This document shows, piece by piece, positions 1 to 9,859 of a stretch of 64,000 nucleotides of DNA. The stretch's first letter is position 1. The number at the start of each line of letters is the position of its first letter. The notes beneath the pieces were generated by a model that was not told the origin of the DNA, searched no databases, and was given only the letters and a program-made list of their open reading frames with translations. Both the position numbers and the translations under genes were made by a program. Origin of the DNA: Sediminibacterium sp. (GTDB taxonomy: Bacteria; Bacteroidota; Bacteroidia; Chitinophagales; Chitinophagaceae); the NCBI RefSeq assembly GCF_019264485.1, contig NZ_JAHVAA010000002.1:82183-146182 (forward strand). The letters run 5' to 3'.

Positions 1-313
1 CAATTCTGCTTAGTCACAGTTCATTTTATATCCTGTCACAGTAAAAATTCTTCAAATATATTTTGCAGAAAATCCTGCTATCATTTTCAAACAGAGTTAC
101 AGGTAAGCTATCTGCCTTTAAATAGGCCTCCCATTCTACACTTCGTTGAAGCAATAAATCGTCAATAACTCACTGGCTTTAACCCACTAATGTTCATTGA
201 CTCAAAATGGTCATTTATACGCACTTTTTGAAATTCGGTATATTTAATAGGGAATAACCACTGATTTGCGTGAATTTTAAAATAAACAACCCCACTCCCT
301 TAATATACATTCA
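1..313. other. Intergenic leader before the LytS-type kinase gene
   Basis: No open frame or RNA gene is visible here. The reading frame of the kinase at 314 is closed upstream by a TAA at 278-280, so the gene does not extend into this stretch. I see no convincing TTTG/TAnnTTTG promoter. Confidence 0.5.
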
Positions 314-1372
314 GTGCAAAGAAGAGTTTTACAACATATCGTATTCTGGCTGGCCTATCTGGCTTATAAAATCTATCTTAATGTAAGCTCATTTCCCAAA
401 TCGGCAGATCCGGCTTCTTTTGTGGAAATTTTTACTATTGTCTTACAATCGCAACTGACTTTCCTTGTCATCAAAATACCATTGGTGTATTCCCTCTTTG
501 CGGTTGTTACCAGATTCAATTCAAAAATCTGGGGAACGGTAAAAACATTTTTTGTTTCATTACTCCTGTTATCAGGCTGCACTATTCTGTTTACCCTTTT
601 AAACGATTTGTTTGTTGTCCCATACATTTATGAGCTTCCCGGACCTGCCATTTCGCAAATCGGTCTTTCATCTATACTGTATAATGCTTTTGTGCTTGTG
701 TTTGTTTGTGGAACCGCCCTCGCCATCAAACTGGTAAGACTTAATTTACAGATGAGAAAGAGAGAAGAGGAAACTGCAAGAAAAAAACTTGCTGCGGAGC
801 TTCAATTTTTGAAATCGCAGATTAATCCACATTTTCTTTTCAACACACTCAATAATATTTACGGACTAGCAAGAAAAAAAGATGACAATACCGCTGAAGT
901 AGTCATGAAATTATCAAAGCTGTTACGATTCATGTTGTATGAAACGTCTCAACAGTCTATTAACATCGCCGATGAGCTGAAAGTAGTTAAAGACTATATT
1001 GAACTGGAGCAATTACGCTATGGCACAAGGCTAAACATTAGCTATCTGGAAGATATTGATGTTCAGGAACAGCAAATAACTCCTTTAATCCTCATACCTT
1101 TTGTAGAAAATGCTTTTAAACATGGTCTTAGTGAAACCAGGTTTAATTCTTACATCACCATTCATACGATTTTAAAAAAAGGGCGGCTGAGTTTCTCGAT
1201 TGAAAATTCAAAATCCGAAACTGAGGAAAAATCGATTGAACGGATTGGTTTGAAAAATGTAAAACGGCAACTTGAATTATTATATCCTGAACATGATTTA
1301 AAGATTGAGACAAGTGAGCACACATTCAAAGTACATTTAACAATAAATCTGTCAAAAAATGCAACTATATAA
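314..1372 (+). CDS. LytS-type sensor histidine kinase
   Basis: This is a membrane sensor kinase of the LytS/YehU type (His_kinase family) that would phosphorylate the LytTR regulator encoded next to it. About four hydrophobic segments lie in residues 8-24, 42-66, 76-96 and 116-140. A short coiled linker follows, then the phosphoacceptor motif NPHFLFN with His173 and the N-box segment PFVENAFKHG near residue 267. No periplasmic sensor domain is visible, so any signal is probably read through the membrane helices. The start is a GTG at 314; no ATG is available in frame before the upstream TAA. The gene overlaps the regulator gene by 14 bp, which implies translational coupling. The inducing signal is unknown. 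Confidence 0.9.
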   Translation: MQRRVLQHIVFWLAYLAYKIYLNVSSFPKSADPASFVEIFTIVLQSQLTFLVIKIPLVYSLFAVVTRFNSKIWGTVKTFFVSLLLLSGCTILFTLLNDLFVVPYIYELPGPAISQIGLSSILYNAFVLVFVCGTALAIKLVRLNLQMRKREEETARKKLAAELQFLKSQINPHFLFNTLNNIYGLARKKDDNTAEVVMKLSKLLRFMLYETSQQSINIADELKVVKDYIELEQLRYGTRLNISYLEDIDVQEQQITPLILIPFVENAFKHGLSETRFNSYITIHTILKKGRLSFSIENSKSETEEKSIERIGLKNVKRQLELLYPEHDLKIETSEHTFKVHLTINLSKNATI

Positions 1373-2081
1373 TACAATTATTGTTGAAGACGAGCCAATT
1401 GCAGCCGAGATACTGGCTGATTATATTCAACAGGTTCCTTTTTTGAATAAGGTTGCAGTTTGCACTGACGCCATTTATGCAATGGAAGTATTACAAAAAG
1501 AGAAAATTGATTTAATGTTTCTTGATATTCACATGCCAAAAATTAAAGGCATGGAATTTATAAAAATGCTCAAATTTCCCCCTCAGATTATTATTACATC
1601 TGCCTACAATGAATATGCACTACAAGGATTCGAATTGGGTGTGCTCGACTATCTCTTAAAACCTATAGAATTTAATCGTTTCCTGATGGCTGTAAATAAA
1701 TTACAACACCAGACTCCAACGCCTATTGCCCAACAACAGGTGTTTCAAAATGAAAAACCATCCATATTCTTTAATGTAAATAAGAAAAGAATTCGGGTAC
1801 TGCTTGATAACATACTATATATAGAAGGCTTGAAAGAATATGTAAAAATATTTCTGACTAATGGTAAAACCATCATCACAAAAACACAGTTGTCGCATCT
1901 TGAACAGGAATTAGGCAAAAGTGGATTTATTCGAATACACCGTTCTTTTATTGTTTCTAAAAATAAAATTGATGCATACACCGCTGCCGATGTAGAAATA
2001 CTGGGCAAAAACATTCCGATTGGAAGAGGATATAAGGAACTTATCCAGGCCTTAATGGAGAACAATAGTACTACCCTATGA
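1359..2081 (+). CDS. LytTR-family response regulator
   Basis: This is a response regulator of 240 residues with an N-terminal receiver domain (acidic pocket E10/D11, phosphoacceptor D56 in LMFLDIHMP) and a C-terminal LytTR DNA-binding domain from about residue 130 to the end. It contains the usual LytTR pattern of a strand-rich start (RIRVLLDNILYIEG) and the later IRIHRSFIVS segment. It starts inside the end of the kinase gene, so the two form one operon. Regulators of this family bind paired direct repeats at target promoters, and the targets here cannot be told from sequence. The gene ends 29 bp before the convergent SGNH hydrolase gene. Confidence 0.92.
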   Translation: MQLYNTIIVEDEPIAAEILADYIQQVPFLNKVAVCTDAIYAMEVLQKEKIDLMFLDIHMPKIKGMEFIKMLKFPPQIIITSAYNEYALQGFELGVLDYLLKPIEFNRFLMAVNKLQHQTPTPIAQQQVFQNEKPSIFFNVNKKRIRVLLDNILYIEGLKEYVKIFLTNGKTIITKTQLSHLEQELGKSGFIRIHRSFIVSKNKIDAYTAADVEILGKNIPIGRGYKELIQALMENNSTTL

Positions 2082-2110
2082 TCAAACTATACATATATTG
2101 AAGTACACTT

Positions 2111-2842
2111 CTACAATTTTGTTTCAATTGCAGCAATTGCTGCCTGTCTTAAGCTGTTAAAAGTAGAAATACTCAATTTTCGCGACCAGAAAGCATTTTT
2201 CAATACTTGCTCATTGAACTGCTTATTGCCCGTGATGGTGCCATAGATTACCATCGCGGCAAGGAGACTGCCAGCAAGCTCAGGGTGAAACCCATCAGCA
2301 CCATAAAGCGATATTCCAGTATTAGCTGCCCAGGTTTTCTTCCAGGCAAGCCCGGCCGCACAAATGATAACATTGTGTTTCTTTCCAGCGTTACTGTAAG
2401 AATAAATCACGTTATCCAAATCGGATATTCTGGATTTAGAGGGCCATACCATATAAAGTGCTAATTTGGTTTTAGTCTGATCGCATAATGCCTTGTATTT
2501 ATTCACAGCAGACATCAAAATAGCCTGAGATTCTGGTAAAGCAGACGGCCCTTGCTGAACGATTACAAAATCATATCTACCATTACTAATCTCACTTTGA
2601 ACAATTCCTTCTGCCAGGTGATCATCCAAACTATAATCAGGCTTTGCGATGGTTTTGTACCCAATAAGTATGGAATCAGCTTTACCAAGTTCACAAACCA
2701 ATAAAGGAAGATCATTTGTATAAGTAAGGCTGTTTCCAACAAAAAGAATACGAATAACTTTATTCGAAGGATTACCAGACACTTCTTTCCCCGAGCATCC
2801 CCACACACAAATCATCAATAATAAAATATACTTTACTTTCAT
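2111..2842 (-). CDS. SGNH/GDSL-type hydrolase lipoprotein
   Basis: This is a predicted lipoprotein of 243 residues with a hydrophobic N-terminus and lipobox-like Cys16 (VWGC), so it is likely anchored in the outer membrane. Residues FVGNSLT form SGNH block I, with a GNS variant of the catalytic GDS, and DGFHPE near the C-terminus matches block V with the catalytic Asp and His. Enzymes of this fold are esterases, acyl hydrolases or carbohydrate deacetylases. The substrate cannot be told. A gap of 137 bp with no clear signals separates it from the next leftward gene. Confidence 0.8.
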   Translation of the reverse strand: MKVKYILLLMICVWGCSGKEVSGNPSNKVIRILFVGNSLTYTNDLPLLVCELGKADSILIGYKTIAKPDYSLDDHLAEGIVQSEISNGRYDFVIVQQGPSALPESQAILMSAVNKYKALCDQTKTKLALYMVWPSKSRISDLDNVIYSYSNAGKKHNVIICAAGLAWKKTWAANTGISLYGADGFHPELAGSLLAAMVIYGTITGNKQFNEQVLKNAFWSRKLSISTFNSLRQAAIAAIETKL

Positions 2843-2979
2843 GTTACATTGTTTATTCCTGAAAATATATTTATGACAAAGAAATTTTTACAAATACTAC
2901 TTATTCATTTCCTTAGTATCAGAGATTGAATTATTTCTGTCAATTGCGCAGCCGTATATCCTCCTTTGAATTTTCGATT

Positions 2980-3984
2980 TCACTTTCCTCGGTAAAAGAA
3001 GTTCCCGCTTTGAGGAATGTAAATGAGTTTCCTTTCCCCACATAGATCCGTAGCACGGGTATAGATAAAATGATACCACCACATAAAATACTCTCCAAAA
3101 GATATCTCCTTGTTATATGTTGACTCCTTATAAATTTTCAGGAAGAATGGTCGGCTACGTTCAAAAATACTTAGCAAGGCTGGCAAAAATCCAAGAGCCA
3201 TCTGCTTGAGTATATCTTCATCCTTCGGAAGAAGGTATGGCACAGAAGTGTCAGCATAATAGTCTTTTAGCTGAATTCCTACTCTTTTATTACCATAAAC
3301 GGCAGCACAAATAGTATCGTTACACTGAACCTGGTTACCATAAATTCCAAATACTTCTTTGTCTGAATTCTCATCAAGCTCAGCAATCTGGTAATAGTAA
3401 TTTTTCCCATGCCGGAGTGTTCTAAGGTCTTTTACAAACTGTGACTCTATGTTATTAATCTGCCAGTTATCGAGTAATACATTACTCATAAGAAAAAAAG
3501 ATACTTGATCAAATCTGAATTTTTCTGAAAAACTAATACCCGTATAAGCTGACTTTATTTTAGGTAAATAGACAGCTATTGAATCTGCAATTTCCGATGC
3601 CACTTTTTCAGATTCTTTATAAATTGATTTGCCATCCTTTTGAGTTACAATCATCACATTCGGTATCAATAACCCTCTGTTCGATCTTTTTAAAAACCCT
3701 GCGTTGATCAATAAATCTGTCTTAGAACGGAGCTTTTCTTGGTCCCAGTCTGCTTTCTCGGCGAATATTTTTTCGGAAATTCCATTATGTAATGCGTAAA
3801 GAAAATAATCCACACTATCCCGATATGGGTTGAAATTGGGTCGATGATCCCCCTTTGAAATAAGGTGATGTTCCAATTTTATTGAAAACAAGCTGTCAAT
3901 CTTTTGTTGAGCTCGCGCCACCATTGAAAAAATAATTAAAAGAATAATCACCAGGATGATAATCTTAATAGTATTACGGTTCAT
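2980..3984 (-). CDS. Uncharacterised exported or membrane-anchored protein
   Basis: I do not recognise this 334-residue protein. It starts with a strongly hydrophobic segment (residues 7-23) followed by ARAQQ, which fits a signal peptide or a signal anchor, so most of the protein is likely periplasmic. The rest is soluble, rich in aromatic residues and charged, with no motif I can name. The stop lies 28 bp after the end of the next gene's coding region (start 4719, stop 4012), so the two are probably co-transcribed. The function may be linked to that neighbour. Confidence 0.6.
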   Translation of the reverse strand: MNRNTIKIIILVIILLIIFSMVARAQQKIDSLFSIKLEHHLISKGDHRPNFNPYRDSVDYFLYALHNGISEKIFAEKADWDQEKLRSKTDLLINAGFLKRSNRGLLIPNVMIVTQKDGKSIYKESEKVASEIADSIAVYLPKIKSAYTGISFSEKFRFDQVSFFLMSNVLLDNWQINNIESQFVKDLRTLRHGKNYYYQIAELDENSDKEVFGIYGNQVQCNDTICAAVYGNKRVGIQLKDYYADTSVPYLLPKDEDILKQMALGFLPALLSIFERSRPFFLKIYKESTYNKEISFGEYFMWWYHFIYTRATDLCGERKLIYIPQSGNFFYRGK

Positions 3985-4011
3985 ACAATTATTTTACTGA
4001 TTATATTCATT

Positions 4012-4719
4012 TTACAGGTATATCTTATCAATTGACTGAATAATTTGTTCTGCTTCGTTGATTGTTAAATTATACTTGGTAATAATTTCTTTTACATTCG
4101 CTAGAGCAGCCAAGTAATTATTGATTTCATCATCTTTCAGAATCATTTTCAGGTTATCATTTACCGACAATCTCCCTTTTCTTTTCTGATAAAACACTTG
4201 CAACATCTGGTTTTTCAATACAATATAGTCTTGAGTTGTATTGGTGAGTCCAATCATTCGTTCTTCATACAAGTCCAGTATTCTGTTTCTCAGTGCTTCA
4301 TTCTCAATGGTATTGATTTTGCCACTGGCTTTAAATCCTTCATATCGTCCTTTATTGGCCAATAAATGTGTTTTACTGATCAACACCCAGGAGTATTTAT
4401 TCAATGTGTCATCATTAATCTTTTGCTCACTTACAAAATACTTCAGCCATTTTGAACAGGTTTCATATCCCCAGATATCATCATTCATTTCTTTTACATC
4501 ATTTTGCAGGTCTTTTTTTAAGCCCAACAAAAATTCTTTCACTTCTTTCTTTTCATGTGCATGCTCTTTTGTTTTCTCCATATAGACTGCAAATGAAACG
4601 GCAAAGACGATGATCAGGATTTCTATGAAAATCTCACCTATCCGCTTCCATAGCGGTTTTTTCTTATTCACCGTTTCTTTTACAATATTGTGTATATGCT
4701 TTTTTAATTCGTGTTCCAT
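4012..4719 (-). CDS. Single-pass membrane protein resembling DUF6090
   Basis: The protein has 235 residues, with a basic N-terminal stretch, one transmembrane segment at about 27-46 preceded by KRIGEIFIEI, and a long helical, partly coiled-coil soluble domain. This layout, and the IGEI segment just before the helix, resembles the DUF6090 family that is common and often multicopy in Bacteroidota. That assignment is from architecture only. No catalytic residues are apparent. It is the first gene of a pair with the leftward 2980-3984 gene. Confidence 0.6.
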   Translation of the reverse strand: MEHELKKHIHNIVKETVNKKKPLWKRIGEIFIEILIIVFAVSFAVYMEKTKEHAHEKKEVKEFLLGLKKDLQNDVKEMNDDIWGYETCSKWLKYFVSEQKINDDTLNKYSWVLISKTHLLANKGRYEGFKASGKINTIENEALRNRILDLYEERMIGLTNTTQDYIVLKNQMLQVFYQKRKGRLSVNDNLKMILKDDEINNYLAALANVKEIITKYNLTINEAEQIIQSIDKIYL

Positions 4720-4920
4720 AACTGGATTACTATTTTCTAAATATTAACAAGCGTCTCTTGCTGAAAATTTTCTCAGCAACTATATTACTTAGTTTTCTTT
4801 TTAACATTGCTGTTTCATTATATAAAGCCATTACCAATGTCCAAAATGCAGGTAATCGTCAATGATGAAAACCCCACCCTGCTTCATCAAGAACTGTTAT
4901 TGACTAGTACCTTATAAGTA

Positions 4921-4962
4921 CACATGAAAAGAGCCGACAGACTTGTCGGCTCTTTTCATGTG
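4921..4962 (-). terminator. Perfect 19-bp hairpin terminator after susD
   Basis: The two 19-bp arms, 4921-4939 and 4944-4962, are exactly complementary around a GACT loop. The core is AAAAGAGCCGACA/TGTCGGCTCTTTT, so reading leftward from susD (stop at 4998) the stem ends in a T-rich side. It probably ends the SusC/SusD transcript before the membrane-protein pair at 4012-4719. The remaining part of the 4720-4997 gap shows no other feature. Confidence 0.8.
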
Positions 4963-4997
4963 TTGATCATTATCAAATAGCTATATCCAGACCTTAT

Positions 4998-6473
4998 TTA
5001 GTACCCTGTATTTTGAACCAATATTCCTGCGCTTTTATCAACCTCAGCCTGGGGAATTGGCAGAATTGATTTGTTGGCACCAAATGCCTGTGCAGGCAAA
5101 ACAGTTACTCCATCTCCATCAAACTTATTGGTAACAGTTCCTTTTACACGCATAATATCCCAGAAACGGTGTCCTTCAAAAGCCAGTTCAATTCTTCTTT
5201 CTCCCAAAATGGCATTTATCAAATCAGTTTTAGTGGCAAAGCTGGCAATTGTATATTGCGGCGCACCCACTCTTGCACGGTCACGTACGAGGTTTAGTTT
5301 TGCTACTGCATCAACATCAATGCCGGTAGCAACCTGTGCCGATGCTTCTGCATAGGTTAATAATACTTCAGCATATCGCAGAATGGGTGCCCAATCAGAT
5401 CTTGTTGCGATATCAGGATATTTATTGGTGAAAAAACTTGACGCTGTAGCTGAAGTTGTACCGGAAATAATCAAATTTCTTCTTCTATCATCAACAGCGA
5501 AATAGGGGTTTGTTGCAATATCCCTGAAATTTGTTGAGATAGCCAGATCGCCTCTTCCACCCGGAAAATAATGCTGCGGCAATGCATTGTTGGTATTCGG
5601 ATTGTCTGTCGTACTATTTGGTATACTCCATATACTTTCGGCTGTTTCATAATTAGCCGGTCCGAATGCTCCTGCCGGAGAGGCATTCAATGCAAATGTT
5701 CCATACTGCCCATTAATGATATTTAAACTTACCGATTTAGCATTTGCATAATCTCCTTTATAAAGATGCACCCTTGCCAGCAAAGCTGCTGCGGCTGCTT
5801 TGGTAGCCCTTGTTTTAGAAGCATAAGATGCCGCCGTACCATAAACCGCTGGCAAGTCAGCCAGTGCAGCAGTCAGATCGCTGATAATAGCGGTATATAC
5901 CTGTGCCACCGTTGAGCGTGGTTTATTCGCAGCAGGATCATTACTGGTAAAATTTTCTGTAACAATCGGTATACCTAAATGCGTAGCACCCGCTGTAAAG
6001 TTATATGGGTGGGCAAAAAAGTTAACCAGGTAAAAACTACTTACTGCACGAATAAATAAACATTCAGCCGTTAACTCTTTTGCCTTAGCGGCAGTTACAA
6101 CGCCCGGATTAGCCGCTAATCCTGCAATTGCACGATTGGCAGTGGCAATTGATATATATCCGGCATTCCATAAGCCACCTGCAAATCCGGCATTAGATAA
6201 CAGGTTGAATCTGGGCAGATCGCCAAAAAAATTGGTTCGGTCGTAAATATCATTTCCTAAAAGATCTATATACACCAATGCACGACCAGAAAGATAGTCT
6301 GCACTTTGCAAAGCATTATAGGCACCCATTACTGATGTTTCTGCTTTTTGTGCAGTGCTAAATGCCAAGTCTGAAGATAAGCGATCAGGCGGTGTAATCT
6401 CCGTCACTTCTTTCTGGCAGGAAGCCAGTAATACACCAGCTAGTATAAATGAGTTAAATATGTTTTTTTTCAT
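4998..6473 (-). CDS. susD-like: SusD/RagB-family nutrient-binding lipoprotein
   Basis: This 491-residue lipoprotein (signal peptide with LLASC lipobox, Cys19) is the surface lid and glycan-binding partner of a SusC channel. The helical TPR-like body typical of SusD shows in segments such as ALYNALQ-type helices near the N-terminus. The C-terminal ILGERRIELAFEGHRFWDIMRVKG signature (given here in part: RRIELAFEGHRFWD) is diagnostic of RagB/SusD. It lies 16 bp downstream of the susC gene in one operon. The ligand is not determinable from sequence; the GH10 xylanase operon about 6 kb away makes a xylan-derived oligosaccharide possible but unproven. Confidence 0.95.
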   Translation of the reverse strand: MKKNIFNSFILAGVLLASCQKEVTEITPPDRLSSDLAFSTAQKAETSVMGAYNALQSADYLSGRALVYIDLLGNDIYDRTNFFGDLPRFNLLSNAGFAGGLWNAGYISIATANRAIAGLAANPGVVTAAKAKELTAECLFIRAVSSFYLVNFFAHPYNFTAGATHLGIPIVTENFTSNDPAANKPRSTVAQVYTAIISDLTAALADLPAVYGTAASYASKTRATKAAAAALLARVHLYKGDYANAKSVSLNIINGQYGTFALNASPAGAFGPANYETAESIWSIPNSTTDNPNTNNALPQHYFPGGRGDLAISTNFRDIATNPYFAVDDRRRNLIISGTTSATASSFFTNKYPDIATRSDWAPILRYAEVLLTYAEASAQVATGIDVDAVAKLNLVRDRARVGAPQYTIASFATKTDLINAILGERRIELAFEGHRFWDIMRVKGTVTNKFDGDGVTVLPAQAFGANKSILPIPQAEVDKSAGILVQNTGY

Positions 6474-6489
6474 CGTATTATATTTTATG

Positions 6490-9400
6490 TTAGAGTCCTA
6501 AGTTGATACCAAATGTAAAAGTGCGTGCGAGGTATGGCCTGAATGCATCAATTCCCAATCCGATATTGACATTACCATTTGCATTACTTTCCGGATCCAT
6601 TCCTTTATACCCTGTAATAGTGAATGCATTCTGAACCTGTGCATACACTCTCAGGTTGGCAATTTTTGCCTTTTCCAGAAGTTTCTTGGGTAATGTGTAG
6701 CCAATCTGAATATTTCTCATGCGTACAAAATCAGCTTTCTCTAAAAATCTGGTAGAACCGAGAGTAGACTGGTTCTCGCCAAAAAACAATCTGGGCACAT
6801 CTGTCTGATCGCCTGCTTTTGTCCATGCTTTTAAGATTTCTACACTTTTGTTACGCGTACCTGTCATCAGCACTAAATTCTGCAGGGTATTATTAAATGT
6901 ATAAGCCCCTAAAGAATATTGCATATCAAATGAGAGATCAATTTGTTTGTAACTAAATGACTGCGACAGACCGCCAAAAAATTTCGGGTAAGGTGTTTTA
7001 TCATTCAAAACCACCCGATCTGCTGCCGTAATAGCAGTGGTTACAGCACCATCACTTACCCTTGTCCATCTGTTGGCTGCAGGAGCAGAATGATCATATT
7101 GTTTTGCTACACCATTTACATCTAAGAATGTTGGCATACCATTAGCCGAATTAACTCCAGCCCAACGTATCAGGTAGAAAGCACTCATATTGTATCCGGG
7201 ACGAACAATACTCTGTCCACCGAATATGTCGTTTCCAAAAGCGTTGGTTGAAATAACTTTTGTTTTATTGGTGGCTCCATTAAAACTGATATTCCATTTA
7301 AAGTCACGCTTATTAATAACGGGTACATTCAATGCTATTTCGAAACCAGATGCTTCAATACTTCCAATATTTTCAGTGATGGTATTACCCGGAAAACCTA
7401 CAGTTGCAAGTATGGGATTATCCAGTATGAGGTCTTTTGTCTTTTTTCTGTAATAATCAATAACAACATTGATTCCTTTACCAATTACCATATCAAACCC
7501 TACATCGAATTGTCCCGTTTGTTCCCAGCGAAGATTTGAGTTACCCGGATTATTTAGATTCAATGAAGCTATATTCGCATACTGTGTAGGTGCAAATGTT
7601 GCAAGGCTTGGATAGTTACCAATATTTGAGTTACCGGTAATACCATAACTTGCTCTTAGCTTAAGGTCTGTGATTAACCTTGATTTCCAGAAGCTCTCCT
7701 GAGATATTTTCCAGGCTGCTGACCCCGATGGAAAGTATCCCCAGCGATTGGTTCGGCCAAATCCTGAATAAGCATCACTCCTGATATTGAAGCTTGCAAG
7801 ATATTTTCCCTTGTAGCCATAATTAATCCCTCCGAAATAGGATGCCAACCCATTATTTACATCGATACCATTTTCGGCTCCTGTTGTTCCATAATTTGCA
7901 GGTGCAATTATTCGGATTAAAGGATCATTTAAACCCAATCCGAATATATAGTTAAACGTTGCATAACTTTTCGTGTACTCAGCACCAGCTAAAGCTCCTA
8001 ACTCATGATCGCCAAATCTGGTATTGTAATTTAGAGTATTGAACCAGCTCCATACGCGTGAATCGGTTGCTACTGTCTGTGCTACACCTGCTAAACCTTG
8101 CCCATCGCCAACTGCAGGATCCCAATACTGATCAGTGAACCCAATCTGCATATCGGTATTGTACTGAGATTTCAATTTCAGCCCCTTCAGCAAAGAAATT
8201 TCTCCATACACACTATTGATAAACCTTCTGTTATCTCTTGTGTCGTAGTTCAGGTTTTGAACTGCTACAGGGTTGGGTGTATTCTGCGCTACAGTATTAC
8301 CGCCATTTCCGATATAATAAGCACCTGTTGCATCATAAACAGGAACATTTGGATAAGCTGTTAATGGACCAAAGGGTACACCACTCAATGCCGCACCAGT
8401 TCCTGATCCTAATCCATATAAAGTGGTTCGTGTAAATTGACTTTTAATTCCAATTTCAAACCAATTGGTCACTTTAGTAGTAAGGTTTAATCTGGCTGCG
8501 GCTCTTTTCTGTCTATTCACTATTATATAGTTTTCAAAATCATTAAAGCCGAGAGAAGCATAATAGGTTGTTCGCTCAGAGCCTCCGCTGATACCAATCT
8601 GGTGATCATGTGTAATTCCTTTCCTGTACACTTTATCCTGCCAATCAGTATTATCAGTAATACCATCACCATTGTAATCGCCGTTAGCTGCAGAAGCAGT
8701 AAGACCTGCATTGGTTCTCATGGAATTTATCACAGACGTGTATTGCGGGCCGTCAAGTACATTCATCATTCTTGCAGGCTGACTATACCCGAAATAAGTG
8801 TTATAACTGATTTTTGGCGCCCCTGCTTTTCCTTTTTTGGTTGTAATCATCAATACGCCACCAGATGCTCGACTTCCATATATGGAAGCAGCAGATGCAT
8901 CTTTTAAAATCTCAACACTTTCAATATCATTCGGGTTGATATCTGCCAAAGCATTGGTTGGATTGTATAACTGGCCGTTATCTCCTTGAATCAATGGCAC
9001 ACCATCCATTACAATCAATGGCTGACTGCCGGAAGATATTGAGGAAGCCCCTCTGACACGAATATTCACAGGAGCTCCGATTAAACCGGATGAGGTATTT
9101 ACCTGTACCCCGGCAGCCTTACCAGCCAAAGCCTGATCGAAACTCAGGTTGGGTCTGTTTTCAATTTCTGTACCGGCTACTTTTGCAACAGATCCGGTAA
9201 GGTTTGTTTTTCTTACGGTGGAGTAACCCATTACTACCACTTCTTCAAGACTTGCATCATTTGCTTTTAACGTAATTGCAAGCGTATTTCCGTTTCCTAT
9301 TGCAAACTCTTTGTTTACATAATTAAGAGACGATACAAGTAATGATTTTGCAGTGGTTGGCACGGCAATGGAAAAATTACCTTCAGCATCTGTTGTGGTA

Positions 9401-9549
9401 CCGGTTTTGGTTCCTCTAACCTGAACAGATGCTCCGGGTAACGGATTACCTTTTTCATCGGCAACCCGTCCTTTAATGATACGTGTTTGCGCAAGCAGCA
9501 CTAAGCTGGATAATAACGCAAAACACAAAAGCGTCAGACTTTTTCTCAT
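6490..9549 (-). CDS. susC-like: SusC/RagA TonB-dependent outer-membrane transporter
   Basis: This 1019-residue protein is an outer-membrane active transporter powered by TonB. In order it has a signal peptide (residues 1-20, ending LLAQ), a carboxypeptidase-like regulatory domain (about 25-100, with KGRVADEKGNPLPGASV), the TonB-box-like stretch LEEVVVMGYS near 103-112, a plug domain (about 115-235, with the SusC-typical NDIESVEILKDASAASIYGS segment in part), and a large beta-barrel to the aromatic C-terminus FGINLGL. There is no N-terminal STN domain, so signalling through an anti-sigma factor is not expected. No dedicated regulator lies beside it. It pairs with the downstream SusD gene. Confidence 0.96.
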   Translation of the reverse strand: MRKSLTLLCFALLSSLVLLAQTRIIKGRVADEKGNPLPGASVQVRGTKTGTTTDAEGNFSIAVPTTAKSLLVSSLNYVNKEFAIGNGNTLAITLKANDASLEEVVVMGYSTVRKTNLTGSVAKVAGTEIENRPNLSFDQALAGKAAGVQVNTSSGLIGAPVNIRVRGASSISSGSQPLIVMDGVPLIQGDNGQLYNPTNALADINPNDIESVEILKDASAASIYGSRASGGVLMITTKKGKAGAPKISYNTYFGYSQPARMMNVLDGPQYTSVINSMRTNAGLTASAANGDYNGDGITDNTDWQDKVYRKGITHDHQIGISGGSERTTYYASLGFNDFENYIIVNRQKRAAARLNLTTKVTNWFEIGIKSQFTRTTLYGLGSGTGAALSGVPFGPLTAYPNVPVYDATGAYYIGNGGNTVAQNTPNPVAVQNLNYDTRDNRRFINSVYGEISLLKGLKLKSQYNTDMQIGFTDQYWDPAVGDGQGLAGVAQTVATDSRVWSWFNTLNYNTRFGDHELGALAGAEYTKSYATFNYIFGLGLNDPLIRIIAPANYGTTGAENGIDVNNGLASYFGGINYGYKGKYLASFNIRSDAYSGFGRTNRWGYFPSGSAAWKISQESFWKSRLITDLKLRASYGITGNSNIGNYPSLATFAPTQYANIASLNLNNPGNSNLRWEQTGQFDVGFDMVIGKGINVVIDYYRKKTKDLILDNPILATVGFPGNTITENIGSIEASGFEIALNVPVINKRDFKWNISFNGATNKTKVISTNAFGNDIFGGQSIVRPGYNMSAFYLIRWAGVNSANGMPTFLDVNGVAKQYDHSAPAANRWTRVSDGAVTTAITAADRVVLNDKTPYPKFFGGLSQSFSYKQIDLSFDMQYSLGAYTFNNTLQNLVLMTGTRNKSVEILKAWTKAGDQTDVPRLFFGENQSTLGSTRFLEKADFVRMRNIQIGYTLPKKLLEKAKIANLRVYAQVQNAFTITGYKGMDPESNANGNVNIGLGIDAFRPYLARTFTFGINLGL

Positions 9550-9800
9550 AGAGTCAATTTTAGTTTCAAGAAATTAGTTTTCATTTTGTCTTCATTGTAA
9601 GGAAGGCTGTTTGTGCTTCCTTGACAAGAGACGATAGGTTCAAGACAGTAAATGTTTTATTTCTACTGCTTGAAAAAATATCTATTCAATCAACAACCAG
9701 AAACTGTCAATGAGTGGAAAGAATCAATATCGAATCAGCATTTACTTAGTTATCAGTTTTTAATACAAAGCAAACTGTCGTTCATGTACTTCTCTAAAAG

Positions 9801-9841
9801 AAAAGGGTTGATAATCATTGTAACAGACTATCAACCCTTTT
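9801..9841 (-). terminator. Terminator hairpin after the PD40 protein gene
   Basis: Arms AAAAGGGTTGATA (9801-9813) and TATCAACCCTTTT (9829-9841) are exactly complementary around a 15-nt loop. The hairpin lies 18 bp beyond the leftward stop of the PD40 gene and ends in a T-run on that strand. The rest of the 9550-9859 gap holds the susC upstream region. A 68-codon rightward frame there runs through this hairpin and has no recognisable product, so I do not call it a gene. Confidence 0.75.
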
Positions 9842-9859
9842 ACCATCTGAAAAAATAAG

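Noticed and set aside
9652..9858. 68-codon rightward frame before susC
   Set aside because: It reads through the terminator hairpin at 9801-9841 and has no recognisable product.
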